Below are positions 13,422 through 20,854 of a stretch of DNA of 38,935 bases, piece after piece. The stretch lies in IMG/VR virus record IMGVR_UViG_3300025641_000021, positions 1-38,935 of that record. One strand, given 5' to 3'. The stretch is from a virus. The translations under genes were made by a program, and so were the position numbers. Each line of letters opens with the position of its first letter. Position 1 is the stretch's first letter. The notes beneath the pieces were generated by a model that saw nothing but the letters and a program-made list of their open reading frames with translations, made no database searches and was not told the DNA's origin.

Positions 13422-13781
13422 ATGATAGGTGGAGTACAACCAAAAGTAATAATGAATGTTGACGATGATGGTAATCTAGTCATGACTGATCAATTTGTAG
13501 ATCTTTTTTATAAAGAACAAGAAATAAATTGGAAGTTAGTCAGAGAGCGTGATGGTTTGACAAAACAATCTAGAGCTGTTACATGGATTGAATGGAACGA
13601 TAACGGGACGTTTAAAGAACAATTCGAAAAGATCGATATTGGTAGAAGTTTAATAATGAGTCCATTTAACAGTGCATTCACATGGCAAACAACCGAAGTG
13701 ACAGAGATTGTAGAAATGCAAGAAGACTATATTAAGTTTAAGACTAAAAATTCAAATTACGAATTGTTTAAAATAAATTAA
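13422..13781 (+). CDS. Hypothetical protein, 119 aa
   Basis: Not recognised. A 119-residue acidic protein, with strands suggested by VIMNVDDDGNLVM and YIKFKTKNSNYELFKI and several tryptophans in the middle. It begins 11 nt after the 3'-phosphatase and its stop overlaps the next ATG (TAATG), so it belongs to the same operon. Confidence 0.65.
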   Translation: MIGGVQPKVIMNVDDDGNLVMTDQFVDLFYKEQEINWKLVRERDGLTKQSRAVTWIEWNDNGTFKEQFEKIDIGRSLIMSPFNSAFTWQTTEVTEIVEMQEDYIKFKTKNSNYELFKIN

Positions 13782-14377
13782 TGAGTAGTCGTCAATTTAC
13801 ATGGTGGAGAAGATTTGTGGGGGTTCAGAAGTTGCCTAAACATTATTTGTACAAAGGAGCTTCTGAGCTTTTACAGCGTATAGAATTTGGTGAATATGAA
13901 TGCGATCATTTGGGTAGAGAAGTTCATCTAGAGGATAAGATCTACGAAGCTAAGATCGAAGTTATTAAGAAAGAAAAACCTTGGCTTAAAGGTGAAACAT
14001 TAGCCGAGGCAGTAGAGTATGATCGTAAATTGTATAACAAAAGAAAGGCTGTGATGATGAAAAATCATTTAGAAGCTGAACAAAAATTGTTATGGAAATT
14101 AGCAGAAGATTTATCTAAAGAATTTAATATGTCCAAAGAAGATGTAAATGATCTAATGGAAACATTCGATGGTACCACACGTGAACTCTATTTTAAATGT
14201 ATGAGTATTTCAATTGGTAAAGTGATTGATCCAGATAAAATGCAAAGATTTTTTCCTGAACAGCCACGACATATTTTAAAACCAAAGGAACGCAAATATG
14301 TAAAGCTTTGGATAGATCTAGTTAAACACAATAAATGGCAAAGATTTTTGAATTGGGAAACATTTAGTAATTCTTAA
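13781..14377 (+). CDS. Hypothetical helical protein, 198 aa
   Basis: Not recognised. A 198-residue, Lys/Glu-rich, largely helical protein. The basic, aromatic N-terminus (RQFTWWRRFVGVQKLPKHY) and the tryptophan-rich C-terminus (WIDLVKHNKWQRFLNW) flank a long charged helical middle. It could bind nucleic acid or protein; there is no motif to decide. It overlaps the 119-aa gene by 1 nt. Confidence 0.65.
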   Translation: MSSRQFTWWRRFVGVQKLPKHYLYKGASELLQRIEFGEYECDHLGREVHLEDKIYEAKIEVIKKEKPWLKGETLAEAVEYDRKLYNKRKAVMMKNHLEAEQKLLWKLAEDLSKEFNMSKEDVNDLMETFDGTTRELYFKCMSISIGKVIDPDKMQRFFPEQPRHILKPKERKYVKLWIDLVKHNKWQRFLNWETFSNS

Positions 14378-14388
14378 GTATAACAATA

Positions 14389-14595
14389 GTGAATACATTT
14401 CAATACATATCTTTTTATTTAATGATAGGCATAACCTTTAATGCGCTATATGATTTATTAATATCTTATATAAAAAATGAGGATCTTCGTCTAAATATAA
14501 AAGAGCGAATAGTTTTCACTTTAATTTGGCCAATATACTTAGCATTACTATTATTTAATTTTATTAAAAATATTATAAATGGATCAAACAACTAA
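14389..14595 (+). CDS. Small membrane protein, two TM segments
   Basis: A 68-residue frame with a GTG start; no ATG of suitable length exists. Hydrophobic segments lie at about 4-24 and 41-61, with a charged loop between (NEDLRLNIKER). It overlaps the UV endonuclease gene by 17 nt. Real gene likely but not certain; function unknown. Confidence 0.5.
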   Translation: MNTFQYISFYLMIGITFNALYDLLISYIKNEDLRLNIKERIVFTLIWPIYLALLLFNFIKNIINGSNN

Positions 14596-15511
14596 TTACG
14601 GATACTGTTGTATTAACACGACTTTACAAAAGTCTGACAAAATCACTACTAATCGTAGTATGATTAAGCGCACATTTGCAGAGAAAGGTATCGATTACGC
14701 ATCAGAGTTGGCTCTCGCTAACGTTAAGGATCTCGTTAAGATTATTAACTGGAATAATCGACAAGGTATCAAGCTCTTCAGAATCAGTTCCGATATGTTC
14801 CCTTGGATGAGTGAATATAATTTACCTGATTTGCCTGATTATGATAAAATTTCTAATATTCTTAGAGGTGCTGGTAAAATTGCAATGGATAATGGTCAAC
14901 GTCTAACATTTCATCCGGGTCCATTTGATGTTTTAGCTTCAACTACGCAGTCAGTAGTTGATAAGTGTATTAAAGATCTTAATAAACACGGGGAAATAAT
15001 GGATCTCTTGGGTTTACCACGTGATCACTCTGCTCCTATTAATATACATGTTAATACTACACAAGGTGGTAAAGAAGTTGCCATGCAACGCTTCTGTGAT
15101 AACTTCCACTTATTAGATACATCAGTTCGTACACGACTAGTTGTTGAAAACGACGATAAAGAGAAACAATATACAACAGAGGATTTATATCAAGGTGTAT
15201 ATTCTAAAGTTGGCGTACCTATTACATTCGATTATCATCACCACTGGTGTCATCCCGGAGAATTGACACAGGAAGAAGCTCTTAAATTAGCTTCGACTAC
15301 GTGGCCAAAAGGAATCAAACAACTTGTACATTATTCTTCATGTCAAATGATACATGAAGATGAAACGCAGACTAATAAAAGAGCACACGCTGATTACATT
15401 TACGAACATATAGAAACATATGGTTTGATATTAGACATTGAATTAGAGGCCAAAGCAAAAGAGTTAGCTCTTTTACAATACGTGAAACAAAATCAACTAC
15501 AATTAGTATAA
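14579..15511 (+). CDS. uvsE: UV damage endonuclease (UVDE)
   Basis: A 310-residue TIM-barrel enzyme with the UVDE motifs in order: GYCC near the start (residues 8-11), FRISSDMFPW, a LTFHPG metal ligand, IHVN, VVENDDK, FDYHHHWCHPGE and HYSS, then AHADYI. These supply the His/Glu/Asp set for the metal cluster. Expected role: a nick 5' to UV photoproducts in DNA, starting alternative excision repair. T4 uses DenV for this; UVDE is an unrelated substitute. It is the last large gene before the terminator at 16008. The ATG is inside the upstream membrane-protein frame. Confidence 0.92.
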   Translation: MDQTTNYGYCCINTTLQKSDKITTNRSMIKRTFAEKGIDYASELALANVKDLVKIINWNNRQGIKLFRISSDMFPWMSEYNLPDLPDYDKISNILRGAGKIAMDNGQRLTFHPGPFDVLASTTQSVVDKCIKDLNKHGEIMDLLGLPRDHSAPINIHVNTTQGGKEVAMQRFCDNFHLLDTSVRTRLVVENDDKEKQYTTEDLYQGVYSKVGVPITFDYHHHWCHPGELTQEEALKLASTTWPKGIKQLVHYSSCQMIHEDETQTNKRAHADYIYEHIETYGLILDIELEAKAKELALLQYVKQNQLQLV

Positions 15512-15528
15512 GTAATATAAAAAAAATT

Positions 15529-15735
15529 ATGAGAAACATTTTTAGTAGAATTGTATCAACACTGAGTCGCTTAAACTCTAGAGTTACGGGTGTTCAAGGT
15601 ACATTATTTTTAATATTCGCAATATTCGCCTTATTTGGAACTTCAAATAGATTTTGGATGTTTATGATTGGATCTATTGTTTTTACAGCACTACAATCTA
15701 TTATTGACGAACTTAGAAAATTAAACAACAAATAA
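15529..15735 (+). CDS. Small membrane protein, 68 aa
   Basis: 68 residues: a basic amphipathic start (MRNIFSRIVSTLSRLNSR), a hydrophobic segment at about 25-40 and a second at about 43-58, then a charged tail. Possibly a membrane-active protein; there is no family match. The ATG is preceded by an A-only leader. It is 17 nt after UVDE and 3 nt before the next gene. Confidence 0.6.
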   Translation: MRNIFSRIVSTLSRLNSRVTGVQGTLFLIFAIFALFGTSNRFWMFMIGSIVFTALQSIIDELRKLNNK

Positions 15736-15738
15736 ATT

Positions 15739-15984
15739 ATGAGCTTAAAAGTAGACGCTCTTAGAGCAAAGTACATCGCGATGAGGTTAGAGGCCATCGC
15801 AACGCTAGAGGTGTATACCAAAAATTCTGTAGGAATTGGTGAGCATCCGCAAATCATTGAAGAAATGGATAAACTAGTTAGAGTCGTTGCAGACGTTAAT
15901 GGTTATTTAGAAGCGCTAGATAGTGTTTTCGTTTCCAACGACAATGGTACAGAAATAGGTGAAACTGGTCCTATAAACGACTAA
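15739..15984 (+). CDS. Hypothetical helical protein, 81 aa
   Basis: 81 residues; a helical protein (LRAKYIAMRLEAIATLEVY, then a second helix around EEMDKLVRVVADVNGYLEAL) with an acidic end. The pattern is one I associate with conserved short T4-like phage proteins, with no known function. It is the last gene of the unit closed by the terminator at 16008. Confidence 0.65.
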   Translation: MSLKVDALRAKYIAMRLEAIATLEVYTKNSVGIGEHPQIIEEMDKLVRVVADVNGYLEALDSVFVSNDNGTEIGETGPIND

Positions 15985-16007
15985 TAAAATACGAACCTTA
16001 ACCTATT

Positions 16008-16039
16008 AAATGGGATGCAGAAATGCGTCCCATTTTTTT
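16008..16039 (+). terminator. Rho-independent terminator with GNRA-type loop
   Basis: A twelve-base stem (16008-16019 with 16024-16035, one G-T pair), GAAA tetraloop and T-run to 16039. It is followed by GATATATA (16042-16049) and the ATG at 16054. It separates the repair operon from the late-type cargo block. Confidence 0.93.
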
Positions 16040-16053
16040 ATGATATATAATTT

Positions 16054-16752
16054 ATGAAACACGTAAAAACATATGAACACTTTATAGGGGAAGGCAGATC
16101 TGCATATGACGGGTTAGCTTCTAAATTAACTAGAAGTGTATTTAATAAGTGGGTCAAATCATATAAAGGTGGCAACGATACTATAAATTACGGGGATCAA
16201 ATTGAAGAAAGAGGTTTAGAATTTGATATCGAGGCTACTATTCATATAGATAAGAAATTTAAAGGATTTGAAGTATTAGATTCTACTGGCGCTGATGGAA
16301 GAGATGAAGATGATGATGGAGATTTTCAAACACCATATATTGTTATAGATTTTGGCTTAAATCCGGAATGGATACCAGGTGAATGGTCGACTGTTTATTT
16401 TCATTTAGCTGATGTGATTAGACATGAAATGGAACATATTACACAAGACGGTATTGATACTGGAAATTACAGAAGCGGTAAACCCAATGAAGATGATAGT
16501 GAGCTTAGAGCATATATAAAAATGGGTCTTTTACCAAAATCGCAATATTTAATGTTACCTAAAGAGGTAGATGCTAATTTACAAGGACTTAGATATGAAG
16601 CTAAGAAACGAAAAGAATCAATGTCAGACGCAGTTAACCGTTATTTAGATACACAAGAACAAGGCGGAGTTATTAATGGTACTGAAAGAGAAGATGTATT
16701 GGATCTTTGGAGAAGAAGAGCTAAAAAAATAGGTGGAATACCTAAGTTTTAA
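16054..16752 (+). CDS. HExxH zinc metalloprotease-like protein with capsid-targeting-like N-terminus
   Basis: 232 residues. Residues 1-14 (MKHVKTYEHFIGEG) form the recurring tag, ending IGE|G, a good T4 gp21-type cleavage context. Residues 118-135 carry H124-E125-x-x-H128, the zinc-binding and catalytic motif of zincins, in a helix (LADVIRHEMEHITQDG). E171 in LPKEVDANLQG, 43 residues on, could be the third metal ligand as in gluzincins. The C-terminal 60 residues are Arg/Lys-rich and helical. I infer a protease packaged in the head, delivered with DNA and acting on a host protein, or alternatively acting during head maturation. It heads a run of three tagged genes spaced 1-2 nt apart. Confidence 0.75.
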   Translation: MKHVKTYEHFIGEGRSAYDGLASKLTRSVFNKWVKSYKGGNDTINYGDQIEERGLEFDIEATIHIDKKFKGFEVLDSTGADGRDEDDDGDFQTPYIVIDFGLNPEWIPGEWSTVYFHLADVIRHEMEHITQDGIDTGNYRSGKPNEDDSELRAYIKMGLLPKSQYLMLPKEVDANLQGLRYEAKKRKESMSDAVNRYLDTQEQGGVINGTEREDVLDLWRRRAKKIGGIPKF

Positions 16753-16754
16753 TC

Positions 16755-17099
16755 ATGAGAAGTATTAAAATATTTGAAGATTTTATAAAAGAAGGATATG
16801 TTATGCAAGATTTAGAAAAAGAGTTAGGTATAGTTCTTGATCTATGGGATAACGGTGATCATTTAGAATTAGGTAAAATTGAAGTGCCTAAAAATTTAAG
16901 AGGAACCGGAGTAGGTACCAAGGCCATGGAAAGAATTGTAGCATTTGCTGACAAAGAAGGTAAAGATATTAGACTTACACCTAGTACAGATTTCGGCGCT
17001 ACTTCAGTTTCTAGATTAAAGAAATTTTATAAAGGATTTGATTTTGTAAAAAATAAAGATTATAAGTATAAAGATACTATGGTCAGATACGCACAATAA
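16755..17099 (+). CDS. GNAT-type acetyltransferase with capsid-targeting-like N-terminus
   Basis: 114 residues. The tag (MRSIKIFEDFIKEG, ending IKE|G) is followed by a compact GNAT fold: strand ELGKIEVP (38-45), the acetyl-CoA pyrophosphate loop R49-G-T-G-V-G54 and its helix, then strand DIRLTPS and the C-terminal FYKGFDF motif. Expected chemistry: acetyl transfer from acetyl-CoA to an amine; the target is unknown. At about 100 residues after the tag it is a minimal GNAT. It sits between the tagged protease and the tagged Lys-rich protein. T4 packages Alt, an enzyme that modifies host RNA polymerase, so packaged modifying enzymes have precedent. Confidence 0.78.
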   Translation: MRSIKIFEDFIKEGYVMQDLEKELGIVLDLWDNGDHLELGKIEVPKNLRGTGVGTKAMERIVAFADKEGKDIRLTPSTDFGATSVSRLKKFYKGFDFVKNKDYKYKDTMVRYAQ

Positions 17100-17100
17100 T

Positions 17101-17757
17101 ATGAAATATATTAAATTATTTGAGGACTTTGTTAATGAACAAGATAGTTACAATGATTATCCTTCTGCGGCCAAAAAGAATGCACAATTAGCAATTGATT
17201 GGAAAGAAAAATATGGACGAGAAGAGGTCGATGCGGGCACTGCAGTGGGTTGGGCTAGAGCACATCAATTAGCAAAGGGTGAAAATCTATCAGCGGATAC
17301 TGTTAAACGAATGGCGTCATTTAATAGGCATCGTAAAAACTCTACAATATCTTCTGAATTTAAAGATACTCCATGGAAAGATAAAGGTTATGTTTCTTGG
17401 TTAATTTGGGGTGGAGATGAAGGCGTCGATTGGGCACTACAAAAATCAAAAGAAATAGATGAATCAATTCTGGAAAAGAAAAAAAGTAAGCCCAAAACAG
17501 ATAAACAAAAAATAAAAGATTTAACTAAAAAGCAAAAGAAATTATCTGATAAAACTAAAGATATTAAGGATCAGATAAATAAGATGGCAAAGGACGACAA
17601 AAAAGAACCTACTGAAAAATTACAAGCTGCTTTACTAAAAACTCAAATGCAACAAACTTCAGTAGACGGTATGAAAGCGTCAGTTCAAAAGCAACAAATA
17701 GCTTTAAAATCTAAATTAAAAACGGCTAAAAAGAAGGAGTCATCACGTAAGAGTTAA
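17101..17757 (+). CDS. Tagged protein: GWARA...WLIWGG domain plus Lys-rich coiled-coil tail
   Basis: 218 residues. The tag is MKYIKLFEDFVNEQ (ending VNE|Q). Residues 18-118 resemble a phage-associated domain with the pattern ALxWRxExGRGGTAVGxARA...LSxDTVKRMxSFxxRH...YPSxGRIAWLLWGG, known to me from virion and head proteins and of unknown function; here YVSWLIWGGDEGVDWA is the matching end. Residues 120-218 are a Lys-rich coiled coil (KKQKKLSDKTKDIKDQINKM and similar), very basic, which would suit DNA binding inside a capsid. T4 internal proteins are likewise basic. It ends 2 nt before the glycosyltransferase gene. Confidence 0.7.
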   Translation: MKYIKLFEDFVNEQDSYNDYPSAAKKNAQLAIDWKEKYGREEVDAGTAVGWARAHQLAKGENLSADTVKRMASFNRHRKNSTISSEFKDTPWKDKGYVSWLIWGGDEGVDWALQKSKEIDESILEKKKSKPKTDKQKIKDLTKKQKKLSDKTKDIKDQINKMAKDDKKEPTEKLQAALLKTQMQQTSVDGMKASVQKQQIALKSKLKTAKKKESSRKS

Positions 17758-17759
17758 AT

Positions 17760-18668
17760 ATGAAAAGAGAGGGATCAGCGGCTCTTAATAATTTTATTGA
17801 AAGAGCAGAAAATTGGACCAAATGGTTTATAAAGAAATTAAGTGAAAGGCCTAATCACGAATGGCAATACCATGAATTAGATTTTTATAAACACGTGGAT
17901 GTGACATATGTGTTACATGTACCAGAATTTACAGAAAGGAAGACCATAGTATCTGATAGATTATCAGAACAAAAAATTAAATCAGGAAAAACACTATTAG
18001 ATACTACTACTTGGTGGAATGGATTTTATGGGGAAAACCACATAGATCCATTAGTTCATGTACCTGATTTTACATATCATTATTGTTGGTTAACTAACCC
18101 CGATCCATTTCAAAAATTTGGTAAAAAAGAAGATGAGGTAATTGACGTCATGTCAGTTGAACAGATGCAGAACTTTATTATAACCGCATCTCAGGCTGAA
18201 AGCAATATAGCTATGGGACATGTTGATATTCTAAAAGATATTGTAAAGAACGGTCATAAAGCCGCTCTCATAATGGAAGATGATATTACCTTTGGCGCTG
18301 GAGCAATGTGGTTATTAGAATCTATGTTTGAAGAACAATTGCCACATGATTGGGATTTGGTGTATTTAAGTGGACAACCATGTGATTGGGGATTTGAATC
18401 AGAACCTTATTCAAGAGATTTAGATAGAGTTTATAACGGTGTATATTGGATGTCAGGTTTTATAATAAGTCAGTCAGGTGCCCGCAAATTACTAGATAAT
18501 TTACCTGTAATTGGACCAGTTGATGTATGGATTAATCACCGTTTTAGAGATATGAAAGTTTATACAACATTTAAACCATATATTGGTCAAGATAAAGCAC
18601 TTGATAGCTATAATCGTTATTCATTTGCAGATGCTATTCTAAAAGAGAATAATAATAAAGATATATAA
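17760..18668 (+). CDS. GT25-type glycosyltransferase
   Basis: 302 residues. The core motif is LIM-E173-D174-D175, followed by DLVYLSGQP, then GVYWMSGFIISQSGARKLL and GPVDVWINHRF, all in the order seen in family GT25 (LPS and collagen galactosyltransferase-like enzymes). There is no signal peptide or membrane segment, so it is cytosolic. Likely substrates are a virion protein or a surface glycan. There is no recurring tag at its N-terminus (MKREGSAALN). It is the second GT25-like domain in the window, after the PLOD-like fusion at the left edge. The late promoter for the haloperoxidase lies at its 3' end. Confidence 0.8.
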   Translation: MKREGSAALNNFIERAENWTKWFIKKLSERPNHEWQYHELDFYKHVDVTYVLHVPEFTERKTIVSDRLSEQKIKSGKTLLDTTTWWNGFYGENHIDPLVHVPDFTYHYCWLTNPDPFQKFGKKEDEVIDVMSVEQMQNFIITASQAESNIAMGHVDILKDIVKNGHKAALIMEDDITFGAGAMWLLESMFEEQLPHDWDLVYLSGQPCDWGFESEPYSRDLDRVYNGVYWMSGFIISQSGARKLLDNLPVIGPVDVWINHRFRDMKVYTTFKPYIGQDKALDSYNRYSFADAILKENNNKDI

Positions 18669-18687
18669 ATAAAAATAATATAATAAT
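18659..18687 (+). promoter_or_regulatory. T4-type late promoter and leader, copy 1
   Basis: Contains TATAAATA (18664-18671), the exact T4 late -10 consensus, 16 nt before the ATG at 18688. The stretch 18659-18692 is identical over 34 bases to 20247-20280, so promoter, leader and start codon are duplicated. The leader is A/T only, without a Shine-Dalgarno motif. Confidence 0.75.
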
Positions 18688-20232
18688 ATGAAGAATTTAA
18701 GCAATATTAAAAATAATGTTATTAATGCTAGATTCATTCAGTCAAAAAGAAGGGCTGCAGATTCAGAGTCTACTGAACGTGCTGACGATTTAATACGTAA
18801 CGTTTATGAGGGTTTATATGGTAAAGCAATGCGCCATGAAGCCGATGGAACTCCAAATGTATTAGATATTGAAAACACTGTTTTTGCATTACAATCTGGA
18901 AATCAAATTGATTTTGATGCAATTGAATTAGGTGGCGCTAGAAAACAAGCAAACCCACAAGCAGCATTAGCACAAGAATTAACTGGTGCAGATCCAGAAG
19001 GTGTTTCAATGTTAAAAGCACCTGCACTAAATTCAAGAGAGACAGCAGCTGAAATGCTTGAAGTTTATGAAAAAAACATCTTAAGAAATTTATCATTTGC
19101 CGAAATTAGCAGTAACATTGCAAATTCAGATTTAGATCGTGCAATTACAACACTAAACGCATTTGGTAATGATTTTACAGGTCCTAAAATTGATGGTGCT
19201 GTAACTAGAAAATCTTTATTTAGAGGTAATGCACCTGGTGAACTTGTAGGTCCTTACGTAAGCCAATTTATGTTATTAGACGTAAATTTAGGTAATCACA
19301 CAATTGTACAAAAAGGCCCAACAAAAACAGGAGTATACGGTATTACTGAAAACAATTGGTTAGAAATTCAAAAAGGTAATGTCCCTGTTGCACAAACAGT
19401 TGATGCTAACACAAAATACATTTATAACCCTGCTCAATTAGGTTCATTCGTACACGTTGACTTTGTATACCAAGCGCACTTATACACGGCATCTATTTTA
19501 GCTTCTAATGGTGCTGCGAAACAATCTGGCTTCGTATCGCAAGCTAAAGAAGGTGCTTTCGTTGATAATGGTGGTGTTGCTGAAATTGCAGCGGCAATTG
19601 GTGAAATTTCAAGGCATGCGTTGAAAGCGTCATGGGTACAAAAATGGAGAAAGAATTTAAGATTAAGACCAGAAGCAATGGCTGGTAGAATTGCCAAAAT
19701 TGAAGACGGCGTATTAGCTTCTTCATTAGTACACACTGATTTATTTACTGAAGGTGCAAATACAATTGCAGCTGTTAAAGCTCATAATTCTGCACAAGGC
19801 GGCGAAGCTAAAGCATGGTTACCAATCCAGTTTGCTGAAGGTTCTCCAACACACCCGTCTTATCCAGCAGGTCACGCTGCAATCGCAGGCGCTTGTTCAA
19901 CACTGCTTAAAATCTACTTTGCAGACGGTGCATGGTCAGATTTAGGTCTTTCAGTTGTTGAATCATTAAATGGTGATTCTTTATCTGCATATTCTAATTC
20001 AGATAACGATGAGTCAGAAATGACTATCCATGGTGAACTTAATAAACTTGCTTCTAACATGTCAATTGGTAGAAATATGGCAGGTGTTCACTACAGATCA
20101 GATGGTGACCAAGGTATGATTTTAGGTGAGAAGGTAGCGATTCAATACTTCAAAGATATGAAAGAAACTTATAACGTTTCTATTGGTGAAATATCTTTTG
20201 TAGGTTTTGACGGCTCGACAATCACTATTTAA
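18688..20232 (+). CDS. Vanadium-dependent haloperoxidase
   Basis: 514 residues. The C-terminal half has the complete vanadate-binding pattern of bacterial V-haloperoxidases in the PAP2 superfamily: K319 and R327 in KWRKNLRLRPEA, PSYPAGHA with G395 and H396, and R462 and the vanadate-linking H468 in SIGRNMAGVHYRSDG. One position differs from the best-known enzymes: the SGH serine is Ala394 here. Expected reaction: H2O2-dependent oxidation of bromide, chloride or iodide to hypohalous species; a phosphatase activity is the alternative for this fold. There is no secretion signal. It sits behind an exact late promoter, so it is likely made with virion proteins and may be a virion component. Phage copies are not something I can recall as characterised. 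Confidence 0.88.
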   Translation: MKNLSNIKNNVINARFIQSKRRAADSESTERADDLIRNVYEGLYGKAMRHEADGTPNVLDIENTVFALQSGNQIDFDAIELGGARKQANPQAALAQELTGADPEGVSMLKAPALNSRETAAEMLEVYEKNILRNLSFAEISSNIANSDLDRAITTLNAFGNDFTGPKIDGAVTRKSLFRGNAPGELVGPYVSQFMLLDVNLGNHTIVQKGPTKTGVYGITENNWLEIQKGNVPVAQTVDANTKYIYNPAQLGSFVHVDFVYQAHLYTASILASNGAAKQSGFVSQAKEGAFVDNGGVAEIAAAIGEISRHALKASWVQKWRKNLRLRPEAMAGRIAKIEDGVLASSLVHTDLFTEGANTIAAVKAHNSAQGGEAKAWLPIQFAEGSPTHPSYPAGHAAIAGACSTLLKIYFADGAWSDLGLSVVESLNGDSLSAYSNSDNDESEMTIHGELNKLASNMSIGRNMAGVHYRSDGDQGMILGEKVAIQYFKDMKETYNVSIGEISFVGFDGSTITI

Positions 20233-20246
20233 TATGACAAACTCTT

Positions 20247-20275
20247 AGATATATAAATAAAAATAATATAATAAT
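20247..20275 (+). promoter_or_regulatory. T4-type late promoter and leader, copy 2
   Basis: TATAAATA at 20252-20259, 16 nt before the ATG at 20276. This is the second copy of the 34-base identical block, giving the acidic-protein gene its own late promoter and the same leader as the haloperoxidase. Confidence 0.75.
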
Positions 20276-20842
20276 ATGAACAAAAAAATATTATCATTTG
20301 AAGAATACGCTGCTAGTAAAAATCTAGATAGCGCTGAAGAAATCACAGAATCATGTGACGCATGTGGTGAAGATCCATGTGTTTGTGAATCTGAAGAAGT
20401 TGAAGACACAGAAGAAGTTGAAGACACAGAAGAGGTTGAAGACGAGGATGAGGTTGAAGACGAGGATGAAGATGAAGATGAGGATGAAGGCGAAGATGAT
20501 GACGAAGATGAGGATGAAGACGAGGATGAGGATGAAGACGAAGACGAAGATGAGGAAACATTAGAGTCATGTTCTGAACAATTAAAGAAATGTTATGAAT
20601 ATGCTATTAAAGAAGCATGTGATTATGACAAAGATGATTATCCAGATCATACGCTAGAAGGCTACCTTAAAGAAAACGCTGCGTTAGTAGCGGCTTTATC
20701 TGCATCAGCATTGGAACAAGCACACGCTGAGCTTAAAGACGACGAACTTACCATTGAGGTATACGAGTCTTGTTTAAACGCCATGAAAGAATCATACAAT
20801 AAAAAAATTGACGAATTAAAAGAGACTTGGTCATCAAAATAA
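20276..20842 (+). CDS. Highly acidic Cys-containing protein (possible head-core or internal protein)
   Basis: 188 residues in three parts. Residues 1-37 end in a CDACGEDPCVC cluster (C27, C30, C35, C37), which could bind metal. Residues 38-95 are an almost pure Glu/Asp tract. Residues 96-188 are a helical domain with three more Cys (C99, C106, C115) and one near 166. The start MNKKILSFEEYA is a loose relative of the packaging tag. T4 gp67, a prohead-core protein, has a similar acidic tract, so a head-core or DNA-mimic role is possible. It shares its late promoter sequence with the haloperoxidase. Confidence 0.7.
   Translation: MNKKILSFEEYAASKNLDSAEEITESCDACGEDPCVCESEEVEDTEEVEDTEEVEDEDEVEDEDEDEDEDEGEDDDEDEDEDEDEDEDEDEDEETLESCSEQLKKCYEYAIKEACDYDKDDYPDHTLEGYLKENAALVAALSASALEQAHAELKDDELTIEVYESCLNAMKESYNKKIDELKETWSSK
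20387..20560 (+). repeat. Low-complexity GA[A/T/G] (Glu/Asp) codon tract
   Basis: About 58 codons almost all GAA, GAG, GAT or GAC, with an imperfect EEVEDT repeat at the start (20395-20430 region). It creates open frames on other frames and on the complementary strand, which are not genes. Confidence 0.85.
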
Positions 20843-20854
20843 TAATTAAGTATT

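Noticed and set aside
20355-20564. A + strand frame inside the acidic tract encoding Met/Lys/Thr repeats
   Set aside because: A frame shadow of the Glu/Asp repeat, without its own leader or conserved domain.
19434-20570. Open frames on the - strand over the haloperoxidase and acidic-protein genes (19434-19736, 19544-19726, 20343-20570)
   Set aside because: They mirror strong coding frames or the GAA/GAT tract; their products are His/Leu/Pro- or Ser-rich low-complexity sequence with no domain, and no other gene is on the - strand.
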